Of a DNA stretch of 17,673 nt, positions 1 to 7,412 are shown in pieces. Below the pieces are notes generated by a model, which made no database searches, was not told the DNA's origin, and worked only from the letters and a program-made list of their open reading frames with translations. This DNA comes from Acidobacteriota bacterium (GTDB lineage: Bacteria > Acidobacteriota > Vicinamibacteria > Vicinamibacterales > UBA823): contig DODG01000072.1 in the NCBI GenBank assembly GCA_003509065.1, forward strand, positions 1 through 17,673. The letters are read 5' to 3'. The translations under genes were made by a program, and so were the position numbers. Position 1 is the stretch's first letter, and the number at the start of each line of letters is the position of its first letter.

Positions 1-1
1 T

Positions 2-1072
2 CTCGCGAATAACATCATTGATCACTCTATTGACCTTCGAGTTAACGAAGAGATACGAACCGCAAAAACGAATGAAAATGGTCGAGCTCAGTTCACGGAG
101 GTCACTCCCGGGATGCTGGTCTCAGTTTCAGCGACAGTGGACGGAGAGCAGCTTGCGTCTCAAGCCTTCGAGATGCCCGGGGTTGGGGGGGTTAGGGTGA
201 TGTTGGTGGCGACTCCTTCGCCAGTTCCTGATGCCTCGACGGGTCTTGGGCAAGGAGAGGGTACGCCGAGAGGGCGTTCAGCGGACCTTGTGCTTGGTGG
301 GGATTCTCGATTTTTGGTTGAGATAGGTGCAGAGCAAACCATTGAGTTTTATTCAATTCTTGAAGTGGTTAATGATAGCAACCAGCCCATCATGCCAGCT
401 GCACCAGTCAGATTTACACTTCCCGCCAATGCAGTAAACGTAAGTCTTTTGAACGGCTCCAGTGCACTGGCTCGAATTGCAGATGGAGAGGTTGTCATAC
501 AGGGCCCGTTACCTCCAGGATCCACGCCTGTAAGTTTTGCGTACATCCTTTCATATGCAGGACCCACTTTCGAACTTGCACAGTACCTGCCAGTCTCTTT
601 AAATCAAGTTGCGGTTATTGTTGAAAAGCACGCATCCATGGACATGATATCGGCACAAGTGGAACGGCGGCGAGAGATGGAAGCGGACGGCGCGACGTAT
701 ATCGTTGGCGCAGGTCCAGCTTTGGCTGCCGGCCAAACCTTTGACCTGATCCTGACCGGGTTACCTCATCGCAGTACGACTCCACGAACGGTCGCATTAA
801 CCTTGGCAGGATTGCTTATCTTCTGGTGTGTTTGGATGTCGTATAGTCGGCGTCTCCAAACCGGAAGAGTGCGGGAACGAGAGACCTTGGAAGGCAAACG
901 TGAGAAGCTCTATCGGGAGCTAGTTCGTGTCGAAAGTAAGCACCGCGATGGTGATATTGCCGAAGCGTGGTATGTAAAGCGTCGTCGAGAACTTTTCGGG
1001 CAACTCGAACGAGTATATCGCCGTCTAGACCAGCACAAGATGTCTGGTAGAGAAGTTACTGCGTCTAGTTGA
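2..1072 (+). CDS. Membrane-anchored protein upstream of ccmA, 5' end outside the window
   Basis: The frame is open from base 2 with no stop, so the protein begins before the window; the ATG at 113 is an internal Met. At least 356 residues are visible. The first ~55 (GRAQF, later GVRVMLVA) resemble the end of a carboxypeptidase-regulatory-like beta-sandwich. A second beta-rich region of about 170 residues follows. One strong membrane span (ALTLAGLLIFWCVWMSY, near 793-843) comes next, then a charged, predicted helical tail of ~75 residues rich in Arg, Glu and Lys. This suggests beta domains outside the inner membrane and a helical tail in the cytoplasm. It ends 21 bases before ccmA on the same strand, so a role in cytochrome c maturation or heme handling is plausible. 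I do not recognise a named family and assign no function. Confidence 0.75.
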   Translation, partial: LANNIIDHSIDLRVNEEIRTAKTNENGRAQFTEVTPGMLVSVSATVDGEQLASQAFEMPGVGGVRVMLVATPSPVPDASTGLGQGEGTPRGRSADLVLGGDSRFLVEIGAEQTIEFYSILEVVNDSNQPIMPAAPVRFTLPANAVNVSLLNGSSALARIADGEVVIQGPLPPGSTPVSFAYILSYAGPTFELAQYLPVSLNQVAVIVEKHASMDMISAQVERRREMEADGATYIVGAGPALAAGQTFDLILTGLPHRSTTPRTVALTLAGLLIFWCVWMSYSRRLQTGRVRERETLEGKREKLYRELVRVESKHRDGDIAEAWYVKRRRELFGQLERVYRRLDQHKMSGREVTASS

Positions 1073-1093
1073 GTTATTCATATTGGCGGAGTC

Positions 1094-1882
1094 ATGGTCG
1101 AACCTGCTGTATCTGCACCAACCGTAAAAAGTGTAATGAGCCCCAGTCAATTTTTGGACGACTTTGATTGTTTAGCTTTCGAGGACGTGTCACGCTACTT
1201 TGGTCGCATGCGGGCGCTGTCGCACGTTTCTTTTTCATGTGCGGCAGGCGAGATTGTTGGTGTTCTTGGACCAAATGGTGCCGGAAAATCGACGCTACTC
1301 GCACTGGCTGCGACCCTAATGAGTCCATCGGCTGGGGGCATACGCTATGGAAATCATGGAACTCACGAGCGTGGCGGTAATGTGCGTGCAAATATCGGAA
1401 TGCTGTCACACGACACCCAACTCTATCCAGAATTAACTGCTCGAGAGAACCTTCACTTTTTTGCAGGACTCTTCGGAGTTCAGGACCCTGCTTCTTGTGC
1501 AGAGGCAGCGTTGTCACGCTCCGGTCTCAGCGTCCGTGGCGATGAACCTGTCATGAAGTTTTCACGTGGTATGCGACAGCGCCTCGCATTGGAACGTGCA
1601 CTGATACATGACCCGAAGCTTGTACTGCTCGATGAACCGTTTACAGGGCTTGACGACTCCTCATCTAAAAGCTTGGCCAATCGCCTGCAGGGCTTGCGGG
1701 ATAGTGGTCGCATAATACTTTTGACGACTCACGACTTTGAGGCTGCTGAAGGGTTACTTGATCGAGTGGCCCTGTTATGGGATGGGGCATTACTTAATGT
1801 TGAACCAGTGACTGGATCGTTGCGCGACCATTATGGCAGCCACACGCGTCAGGTTGCTCATACGGTAAAGGTATCCAGATGA
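1094..1882 (+). CDS. ccmA: CcmA, heme exporter ATP-binding subunit
   Basis: ATPase of the CcmABC heme-handling ABC transporter, which acts at the inner membrane to release holo-CcmE for cytochrome c maturation (System I). All ABC hallmarks are present in 262 residues: Walker A GPNGAGKST (59-67), a signature of the CcmA kind FSRGMRQR (156-163, with RG in place of GG), Walker B LVLLDEP (176-182) and the H-loop His213 in TTHDF. There are about 25 extra residues before the first beta strand, so the ATG at 1136 (residue 15) is an alternative start. GGCGGA precedes the chosen ATG by only three bases. The stop overlaps the ccmB start (ATGA at 1879-1882). The ccmB and ccmC neighbours settle the identity against other ABC ATPases. 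Confidence 0.93.
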   Translation: MVEPAVSAPTVKSVMSPSQFLDDFDCLAFEDVSRYFGRMRALSHVSFSCAAGEIVGVLGPNGAGKSTLLALAATLMSPSAGGIRYGNHGTHERGGNVRANIGMLSHDTQLYPELTARENLHFFAGLFGVQDPASCAEAALSRSGLSVRGDEPVMKFSRGMRQRLALERALIHDPKLVLLDEPFTGLDDSSSKSLANRLQGLRDSGRIILLTTHDFEAAEGLLDRVALLWDGALLNVEPVTGSLRDHYGSHTRQVAHTVKVSR

Positions 1883-2568
1883 CGGTCTCCAGATTTATTC
1901 GAGTAGCTTGGTTGATCGTTAAGAAAGATCTGACAATTGAAGCGCGTAGTCTGGAATTGTTCCTAACCACGCTGTTTTTTGCAGTGTCCTGCGTTTTGGT
2001 ATTTGCGTTCGGTTTTGTGAGCGATCAAAATCCGATCGGCGATGCAGCTGCCGGTATTTTATGGATTGCGATTGCCTTTGCTGGAACTTTAGCGCTAGGG
2101 CGTGCGTTTGAGCGTGAGCGTTATCACGATGTGTTACACGCGTTACTCTTGGCACCAGTAGATCGTCCAGCGATCTATATCGGAAAACTGTTGGGCGTAA
2201 TCTGTCTGTTGGCCATCGTGGAAATAATTATCGTTCCGCTTATCAGCCTGTTTTTTCAGACACCCATCTTGCGACATCCTTGGTTGCTTGGTGGTTTACT
2301 TGCTTGTGGTACTCTTGGGTTTGCTTCTGTGGGGACACTATTTGCTGCGATGCTCGTACGGGCTCGTAGTCGAGACGTGTTGCTACCAGTCTTGTTGTAT
2401 CCGATCACAATACCGGTCATTATTGCTGGAGTTCGAGGTACGGTGCTCTTACTGCAACCGGAAGTCGACGTGATTATGGTACGCGCTTGGATTGGCATGC
2501 TAGTTTTCTTCGATGTGGTGTTCATTACTCTCTCATTGTGGACTTTTGAGCCGCTCATGACAGACTGA
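1879..2568 (+). CDS. ccmB: CcmB, heme exporter membrane subunit
   Basis: Inner-membrane permease subunit of CcmABC, 229 residues, close to the usual ~220. The protein is very hydrophobic with about six membrane spans. It opens with RVAWLIVKKDLTIEARS, a typical CcmB start, and carries the characteristic FERERYHDVLHALLLAPVDR stretch in the first cytoplasmic loop (near residues 76-95). The LLPVLLYPITIPVIIAG segment, also typical of CcmB, lies in the second half. Its ATG overlaps the ccmA stop in ATGA, so translation is probably coupled. A 30-base gap separates it from ccmC. Nothing is missing or truncated. Confidence 0.93.
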   Translation: MTVSRFIRVAWLIVKKDLTIEARSLELFLTTLFFAVSCVLVFAFGFVSDQNPIGDAAAGILWIAIAFAGTLALGRAFERERYHDVLHALLLAPVDRPAIYIGKLLGVICLLAIVEIIIVPLISLFFQTPILRHPWLLGGLLACGTLGFASVGTLFAAMLVRARSRDVLLPVLLYPITIPVIIAGVRGTVLLLQPEVDVIMVRAWIGMLVFFDVVFITLSLWTFEPLMTD

Positions 2569-2598
2569 GGCGCCAATGCGAAAAGTGAGAATATTTAA

Positions 2599-3261
2599 AT
2601 GATAGCGAGCCGATGGTTTCCTGCAATAACAGTCATAGCGATGGTGTTCTTTGCAGGGGCACCCTTGATGATTGCCAGAGCTCCGTACGAGTCCACGATG
2701 GGACTTGTACAAAAGATTTTCTACTTTCACGTGCCGGCCTGGATTGCCATGTTCTCGGCCGTCTTTGTGTGTGGTATCTCAAGCGCCATTTATTTGTTTA
2801 AAGGTAAGAAGCTTGCGGATCATTTCGCTGTCGCAGCGGCGGAACTTACTGTTTTGTTTGGCCTGATCGGGTTGGTGACTGGACCATTGTGGGCCCGGAA
2901 AGCTTGGGGGCTTTGGTGGCAATGGGACGCTCGTCTGACGTCCGCATTAATTCTTTGGATGATTTTTGTAGCGTACCAGCTATTGCGACAATATGGCGGC
3001 CCGGGATCTGATAAATTGGCCGCTGGTATGGCACTGTTTGGCATGGCGAACGTGCCATTTGTATATTGGTCGGTCAACGTCTGGAGGACGATCCATCCGA
3101 CAACAAATGTGGTACCAACGTTGGTGCCAGGGATGAGTGAAGCGTTCTTGTGGTGTAGTGTGGCCTTCGTCCTCATTTTTGTTCTGACATTAAGTGCACG
3201 CGTCAAATTAGAATCTCACCGGGCGGCAATTGATCGGCTGTATTTGTCTTTGGATGATTGA
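2599..3261 (+). CDS. ccmC: CcmC, heme-binding subunit of the cytochrome c maturation exporter
   Basis: Polytopic inner-membrane protein that holds heme for attachment to CcmE. It has 220 residues and about six spans. The tryptophan-rich heme motif is WGLWWQWDARLTS (103-115). The two conserved axial-ligand histidines are in YFHVP (His44) and TIHPT (His166). The family's usual KIFYFHVPAWI segment is at 39-49. These features separate CcmC from the longer CcmF. The ATG at 2599 follows a 30-base gap from ccmB with no strong ribosome-binding site. The 3' end (…GATGATTGA) overlaps the longest version of the next frame. Confidence 0.95.
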   Translation: MIASRWFPAITVIAMVFFAGAPLMIARAPYESTMGLVQKIFYFHVPAWIAMFSAVFVCGISSAIYLFKGKKLADHFAVAAAELTVLFGLIGLVTGPLWARKAWGLWWQWDARLTSALILWMIFVAYQLLRQYGGPGSDKLAAGMALFGMANVPFVYWSVNVWRTIHPTTNVVPTLVPGMSEAFLWCSVAFVLIFVLTLSARVKLESHRAAIDRLYLSLDD

Positions 3262-3282
3262 CTCGATGATGCGGCTGGCGTT

Positions 3283-3290
3283 AGGAAAGG
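3283..3290 (+). promoter_or_regulatory. Ribosome-binding site favouring the GTG start at 3299
   Basis: AGGAAAGG is purine-rich and eight bases before the GTG at 3299. A second partial match, GAAGG (3292-3296), lies just before it. The ATG codons further upstream (3230, 3254, 3266, 3269) lack a comparable site. This supports the shorter CcmD-like protein. Confidence 0.4.
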
Positions 3291-3298
3291 TGAAGGAT

Positions 3299-3640
3299 GT
3301 GAGACGACGTAAAAATTATATAACGACGCTTCTGGTGATATTAGCAACCGGGTTTCTGCAGACACTGACGGCGTCCAGTCAAAATCTGTTGATTTCGTCA
3401 TTCACGCCTCTGGTGGTGCACGTAGCTCAGACTCAGCCGGCACAAGATGAGTTCGTGCCGATTGACGAATTACCACCTGAAGATCAGTTGCCAGCCGCAC
3501 CATTGCTGATTGCTGCGTATGCCTTCGCCTGGGTCGCCCTCCTTATTTACATCTGGTCGCTTTGGCGTCGACTTGGTTCAGTGGAACGTGAACTCGCTGA
3601 CGTAGCTAGGCGAATAAGTAACCGCTCGGGCGGAGCATGA
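3299..3640 (+). CDS. CcmD-like protein with N-terminal signal/anchor
   Basis: The frame is open from 3230, inside ccmC, but that start would overlap ccmC by 32 bases and has no ribosome-binding site. I prefer the GTG at 3299, preceded by AGGAAAGG (3283-3290), which gives 113 residues. That start yields a basic tip (RRRKNY) and a hydrophobic stretch TTLLVILATGFLQTL, a plausible signal peptide or anchor. A Pro/Asp/Glu-rich linker follows. The end is CcmD-like: a membrane span LLIAAYAFAWVALLIYIWSLW and a helix RRLGSVERELADVARRI, like the span plus basic helix of CcmD. CcmD helps release holo-CcmE from CcmABC. The N-terminal part is longer than classic CcmD (~50-70 residues). Identity is inferred from the C-terminal half and position after ccmC. 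Starts at 3266 or 3269 cannot be excluded. Confidence 0.7.
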   Translation: MRRRKNYITTLLVILATGFLQTLTASSQNLLISSFTPLVVHVAQTQPAQDEFVPIDELPPEDQLPAAPLLIAAYAFAWVALLIYIWSLWRRLGSVERELADVARRISNRSGGA

Positions 3641-3786
3641 TGGATGGGATGAGTGCCGGACACTTTATTTTTATTCCAGCGGTTCTCATGCTTGGACTTG
3701 TGTTCGGGTGGATTCTGGGCTCCCGAGCAGCGCGGGATGCCTACGCCGCAGAACTTCGTCGTCGCGAAGAGCGTTCTCGGGATTAG
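3637..3786 (+). CDS. 49-residue single-span membrane protein at the end of the ccm locus
   Basis: A small open frame starts at the ATG of an ATGA overlap with the stop of the CcmD-like gene and ends with TAG at 3784-3786. It encodes 49 residues. After a short N-terminus (MMDGMSAGHF) comes one membrane span, IFIPAVLMLGLVFGWILG, then a strongly charged helix with AARDAYAAELRRREERSRD. The span-plus-charged-helix layout resembles CcmD, so it may be a second CcmD-like subunit or an assembly factor of the complex. The second ATG (3640) is an alternative start. The overlap, the clean membrane segment and codon use like its neighbours argue that it is real. I do not recognise a named family. Confidence 0.6.
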   Translation: MMDGMSAGHFIFIPAVLMLGLVFGWILGSRAARDAYAAELRRREERSRD

Positions 3787-3865
3787 CTCCACGTTTTAGT
3801 CGAGGTAGATTGCAACAATCCCAGTGTTTGTAAGCCTCATCAGCATCCGTTACCAGCGGACACCT

Positions 3866-4405
3866 CTAGGGTTCAAGCCACTTGACTGTCTGTTTTACCA
3901 ATTCACCTAGCGAAGCTTGACTAGCATCCAGACGGAGATGAGCCTGTGAGTAGGCCGCGCAGCGCGTTTTGTATAGTTGTGTGATCTCCTTGCGATCGAC
4001 AGCGAGTGGTCGATGTCGATTTGGTGGCAGGCGTTGAATAATTACATCAAGTGGAACATCGAGCCAAATAGATGTACCTGAACGGTTGATCTGTGCACGA
4101 TTGTCTGGATCAACGAAAGTCCCTCCGCCTGTTGCGACCACGATGCCTTGTTTGGGAAGTAGTTTATGGAGTACTCCACGTTCAACAGAACGAAAATAGG
4201 CTTCACCTCGCCGATCAAAGATATCCGCAATCCTAGAGCCTTCCTGCTCTTCGATGAGATTGTCGATATCTTCGGTAGTCCAGCCAAGATGTTTGCCGAG
4301 TGCTCGCGCGAGGGTAGTCTTACCCGCTGCCATGAATCCAACGAGGTACAGATTGTTCAAGGACAAATTACTATCAGTTCGGTTGATGTCGTCAGAAGTT
4401 TCCAT
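3866..4405 (-). CDS. aroK: Shikimate kinase
   Basis: Phosphorylates shikimate at the 3-hydroxyl with ATP, a late step of aromatic amino acid synthesis in the cytoplasm. It has 179 residues, typical of the family. Walker A is GFMAAGKTT (23-31), the shikimate-binding acidic motif is DID (46-48), FRSVE (71-75) supplies the conserved Arg, GGG is at 93-95, and RPLAV (lid) and the later R..AYSQAH complete the set. About 18 residues precede the first strand, a little more than usual, but there is no later Met before the Walker motif. The ATG overlaps the aroA stop by one base (TAATG), with no separate ribosome-binding site visible, so translation is probably coupled to aroA. It converges on the ccm genes, 79 bases away. 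Confidence 0.95.
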   Translation of the reverse strand: METSDDINRTDSNLSLNNLYLVGFMAAGKTTLARALGKHLGWTTEDIDNLIEEQEGSRIADIFDRRGEAYFRSVERGVLHKLLPKQGIVVATGGGTFVDPDNRAQINRSGTSIWLDVPLDVIIQRLPPNRHRPLAVDRKEITQLYKTRCAAYSQAHLRLDASQASLGELVKQTVKWLEP

Positions 4406-5712
4406 TAGCTTCGTACGGTTTCCAGTGTTTCAAAGAAATGTGGATAAGACACATCGACAATCTGGGCGCCAAGAATGGTACAAGGGCTAGATGCACCAAG
4501 CGCTGCAAGAGTGAAGGCCATCACGAGTCGATGATCACCAGCCGCGTCGACTGTCCCTCCCACAAGAGCTTTTGTGGACTCCACTTCGAAACCGTCAGGT
4601 AGTTCCCGAACCTCTGCGCCTAGCGTGTTGAGTCCGGCCACTAATGCAGTAATACGATTGCTTTCCTTGAAGCGAAGCTCTTGAGCGCCGGTGACTTTAA
4701 TGCCGCCTCCTCGATGGGTAGCAAGAGCAGCTAAAATTGGTAGTTCGTCAATAACGTATGGTACCTCCGCTGGAGTAATGATGACTGGTCTGAGCTTATC
4801 GTAACGAACATATATAGAGCCGGTCGGTTCACCGGCCAGAGTATTTTTGATCTCTGACTTAACAATAGCTCCCGCTCGGCGAAGGATATCGAGAATGCCG
4901 GTACGGGTAGGATTAAGTCCGACATTTGTTAATTCAATTTCCGAGTGGGCGAGTGCTGCTGCCGCAGTTGCCCACACCGCAGCCGAAGATATGTCGCCTG
5001 GCACCTGAAGTTGGCACCCTCGTAAAGTACCACCAGGTTCAACGGCGACCCAGTTTTCGCCACGCTCAACCCGGACACCGAATGCCTCCAAGGCCTGTTC
5101 TGTGTGATCTCGCGTACTCACAGTTTCACAAACGGTGGTTTTGCCACTAGCGTGAAGTCCCGCGAGTAGGATGGCGCTCTTGATTTGGGCACTTGGTACG
5201 TTTGGGGTCCAGGTGATACCCCGCAAGCGTCCACCTGTAATCGTGAGTGGAGCACAGTTGTTGTTAGAAGTGACCTGTGCCCCCATAGACACCAGTGGAT
5301 CTATGATCCGTCTCATTGGTCGAGTTTGAAGAGATTCGTCACCAGTGAGCGTGCATTCAAAAGAATGTCCAGCCAAGACACCCGCCAATAGCCGCATGGT
5401 TGTTCCTGAATTTCGTGCGTCGAGTGGATGAGCAGGTTGGGAAAGGTTGCCTAGGCCACAGCCATCGATCTTCAAGCGAGAGAGCTGTCCGGATGATTCA
5501 GCGCTATCCGAAGTGATGTGAACTCCGAGGCTAGTTAGACATTCGAGAGTGGTCGCACAATCAACTCCCGGTGCAAAATTTTCGACGATGGTCTGTCCTT
5601 CAGACAATGCAGCCAGCATAGCGTAGCGGTGTGAAACTGATTTGTCTCCTGGACACGCAATTGTTCCTCGGACACAATTCACTGGTAGCACAGTTATTGT
5701 CGAAAGGTTCAT
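4405..5712 (-). CDS. aroA: 3-phosphoshikimate 1-carboxyvinyltransferase (EPSP synthase)
   Basis: Joins phosphoenolpyruvate to shikimate-3-phosphate to give EPSP, directly after the AroK step. The frame opens at 5739, but the ATG at 5712 has GAGG six bases before it while the 5739 ATG has none, so I choose 5712 (435 residues). Motifs: PGDKSVSHR near the N-terminus, of the Bacillus-like form; NSGTTMRLLAG; TGDESLQTRPMRRI; and late VIDELPILAALA and LRFKESNRI. The Asp of the usual KESDR is Asn here, and Arg replaces the Gly usually before NSGT (DARNSG). Both look tolerable because the rest of the active site is complete. It is the first gene of a two-gene unit with aroK and diverges from the phosphatase gene. 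Confidence 0.94.
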   Translation of the reverse strand: MNLSTITVLPVNCVRGTIACPGDKSVSHRYAMLAALSEGQTIVENFAPGVDCATTLECLTSLGVHITSDSAESSGQLSRLKIDGCGLGNLSQPAHPLDARNSGTTMRLLAGVLAGHSFECTLTGDESLQTRPMRRIIDPLVSMGAQVTSNNNCAPLTITGGRLRGITWTPNVPSAQIKSAILLAGLHASGKTTVCETVSTRDHTEQALEAFGVRVERGENWVAVEPGGTLRGCQLQVPGDISSAAVWATAAAALAHSEIELTNVGLNPTRTGILDILRRAGAIVKSEIKNTLAGEPTGSIYVRYDKLRPVIITPAEVPYVIDELPILAALATHRGGGIKVTGAQELRFKESNRITALVAGLNTLGAEVRELPDGFEVESTKALVGGTVDAAGDHRLVMAFTLAALGASSPCTILGAQIVDVSYPHFFETLETVRS

Positions 5713-5718
5713 AGCAGG

Positions 5719-5722
5719 CCTC
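5719..5722 (-). promoter_or_regulatory. aroA: Ribosome-binding site deciding the aroA start
   Basis: On the minus strand GAGG lies six bases before the ATG at 5712-5710. No purine-rich site precedes the longer start at 5739. It supports the shorter 435-residue AroA. Confidence 0.4.
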
Positions 5723-5797
5723 AAGAAACTATAACTCACGTCGGAGTATTAAATCGAAGCGAGTCTAGATCTCTGCGGTAGAAATCCTCTAAAGCAC

Positions 5798-5824
5798 TTG
5801 ACCGCCAAAGGGGGAGTGTGTAAT
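5798..5824 (+). promoter_or_regulatory. Possible promoter for the inositol-phosphatase gene
   Basis: TTGACC (5798-5803) and TGTAAT (5819-5824) each match the sigma-70 consensus in five of six positions. The spacer is 15 bases, shorter than the ideal 17. It lies in the divergent gap between aroA and the phosphatase gene, about 65 bases before the likely ATG at 5890. This is a match by eye only. Confidence 0.3.
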
Positions 5825-5889
5825 TCTCTCGCTCACGCTAAGTCTAACGTTTTCTCCCATATTTATTGGCCGCGCCCAACAAACAGCCC

Positions 5890-6693
5890 ATGGTATCCAA
5901 GACTGTGTTACTTGCTACTGCCATCGAATCGGTACTTCGAGCCGGAGATATGCAGTTAGCGCATTTTAATGATTCCGTGCGTATTGAAAAAAAGGGGGTC
6001 ATTGATCTGGTTACGGAGGTTGACGTTGCAATTGAAACTGCATTTCGAGAGACAATCGCTGAACGGTTTCCAGAACATGAGGTATTAGGAGAAGAATTAC
6101 AAAATGCCGGTGCGAATTCGACAGCAACGCACGTGTGGATTTTTGATCCGATTGATGGCACGACGAACTACGCTCATGGTTTCCCTGTTTTCTGTTCGTC
6201 GCTGGCCTTGCAGATTGATGGGAGGACGCAATTAGGCGCTATTTATGATCCGATCCGGCGCGAACTGTTTACTGCAGAAAAAGGTGGAGGAGCATTTCTC
6301 AATGGTCTTCCTCTGAAAGTATCATTAGCCGAAGCACTAATTGATTCGCTACTGTGTACGGGCTTTCCCTACGACGTACACTTGAATTACCGACAAGTTA
6401 TGAATATGTTCGAGGCTTTCCTAACACGAGCAAGAGCCGTACGACGACTCGGCTCGGCTGCACTCGATCTTTGTTATGTGGCAGCCGGCCGTTTGGACGG
6501 GTTCTGGGAGGAGAGACTTCAGCCTTGGGATATTGCGGCTGGTGCTCTCATTGTGGAGGAAGCCGGTGGATGCACAACGACATTAGACGGCAGTCCATTT
6601 GATCTTCATCTTGGACAAGTGCTGGCATCGAATGGTCTCATTCACAGTGCGATGATCGAAACGATTAGCCAAGCCAACGCGGTGCAGAAGTGA
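5890..6693 (+). CDS. Inositol monophosphatase family protein (SuhB-like)
   Basis: Magnesium-dependent, lithium-sensitive-fold phosphatase that removes phosphate from inositol monophosphate or related sugar phosphates. The metal-binding motifs are all present: GEE near residues 67-69, FDPIDGTTNYAHGFP near 85-99, and WDIAAGALIVEEAGG near 213-227. The conserved LGSAALDLCYVAAGRLDGFWE stretch before the last motif is also present. The ATG at 5890 gives 267 residues, the usual length; a TTG at 5866 would add eight. Neither has a clear ribosome-binding site. It is 25 bases before a DedA-family gene and probably in one unit with it. The substrate cannot be read from the sequence: inositol-1-phosphate, fructose-1,6-bisphosphate and related compounds are all possible. 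A regulatory role like that of E. coli SuhB is also possible. Confidence 0.9.
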   Translation: MVSKTVLLATAIESVLRAGDMQLAHFNDSVRIEKKGVIDLVTEVDVAIETAFRETIAERFPEHEVLGEELQNAGANSTATHVWIFDPIDGTTNYAHGFPVFCSSLALQIDGRTQLGAIYDPIRRELFTAEKGGGAFLNGLPLKVSLAEALIDSLLCTGFPYDVHLNYRQVMNMFEAFLTRARAVRRLGSAALDLCYVAAGRLDGFWEERLQPWDIAAGALIVEEAGGCTTTLDGSPFDLHLGQVLASNGLIHSAMIETISQANAVQK

Positions 6694-6718
6694 TTTCGGT
6701 TCCGTCAAGAAATATCTA

Positions 6719-7318
6719 ATGGAATATGTTCAAACGTGGTTGCAAGAACTGGCGTTGGATGCTGGCGGGATAGGGTTATTTTTCGCTTCCTTTCTCGATT
6801 CATCATTTCTATTTCTGCCTGAGGTTAATGACGTTCTAGTGTTGTGGATGGTGACGCAACACAAACACTTTATTGTGTACTACGTTGCAATGGCCACATG
6901 TGGTTCTTTGGCGGGTTGCCTTACCTTGCACTACCTTGCTGGTAAAAGTGGCGAAATGATGTTGCGTCGGAAGTATTCGACAGAGAAGATTGAACGGGTG
7001 TCTAGTTGGTTCCGCCGGTACGGGTCAATGGCCATTCTTATACCAGCGTTAAGTCCACCGCCTGTACCATTCAAGTTGTTCGTGTTGTTAGCAGGTGTTG
7101 CCAAAATGCCTGTAGGAAAGTTTATCGCGGCGATCATAGTTGGACGTGGCTTGCGGTTTTCCATGACGGGTCTGCTAGCTATTTACTATGGCGATCAAGC
7201 AGTTCGGTTCGGACGAGAGTATGGTGAAATCTTGCTGGGATTAATTATGAGTATTCTACTTGCAAGTTGTGTAGTGTACTTGTACGTGTTCGTGCGTCGT
7301 CGCTCGAAAGCGTTGTAA
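6719..7318 (+). CDS. DedA/VTT-domain membrane protein
   Basis: An inner-membrane protein of 199 residues in the SNARE-associated (VTT, DedA/YqaA) family. Known members help flip lipids such as undecaprenyl phosphate or phosphatidylethanolamine. Visible features: the re-entrant segment FLDSSFLFLPEVNDVLV (25-41) matching the family's serine-rich segment ending in Pro-Glu; a long span at 51-75; the Arg-rich amphipathic stretch FRRYG (98-102); and the second re-entrant motif PALSPPPVPFKLFVLLAGVA (109-128), followed by GKF. Two further spans lie near 134-156 and 170-192, with a basic RRRSK tail. Position between a sugar-phosphate phosphatase and a polyprenyl-type glycosyltransferase suits a role in recycling a lipid carrier, though this is inference. 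Confidence 0.85.
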   Translation: MEYVQTWLQELALDAGGIGLFFASFLDSSFLFLPEVNDVLVLWMVTQHKHFIVYYVAMATCGSLAGCLTLHYLAGKSGEMMLRRKYSTEKIERVSSWFRRYGSMAILIPALSPPPVPFKLFVLLAGVAKMPVGKFIAAIIVGRGLRFSMTGLLAIYYGDQAVRFGREYGEILLGLIMSILLASCVVYLYVFVRRRSKAL

Positions 7319-7336
7319 GCGGTAGAGAGAGTTACC

Positions 7337-7353
7337 CATAAAATTACTTTATG
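7337..7353. repeat. Short AT-rich inverted repeat
   Basis: CATAAA and TTTATG are perfect inverted arms of six bases around a five-base loop, in the 94-base gap between the DedA gene and the likely ATG of the glycosyltransferase. The stem is weak and no T-run follows, so it is not a convincing terminator. A protein-binding site is possible; chance is also possible in AT-rich DNA. Confidence 0.2.
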
Positions 7354-7412
7354 CGCCAGGATTGTTTCTTTGACCTTAATCGTCGACCTGTAATTAAGTG
7401 AGTAACATTTCA

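Noticed and set aside
1092..1517. A 141-codon open frame on the - strand opposite ccmA
   Set aside because: The + strand codes a complete CcmA with all ABC motifs; the antisense translation is low-complexity basic sequence with no recognisable domain.
2820..3206. A 128-codon open frame on the - strand opposite ccmC
   Set aside because: It mirrors the well-supported ccmC and shows no domain or ribosome-binding site.
3808..3820. GATTG-CAA-CAATC hairpin between the ccm and aro genes as a shared terminator
   Set aside because: A five-pair stem with no T-run on either strand is too weak to call.
4405..5712. AroA as a glyphosate-insensitive enzyme because of its PGDKSVSHR form
   Set aside because: The NSGT segment keeps Gly where the known insensitive CP4 enzyme has Ala; sensitivity cannot be read from these motifs.
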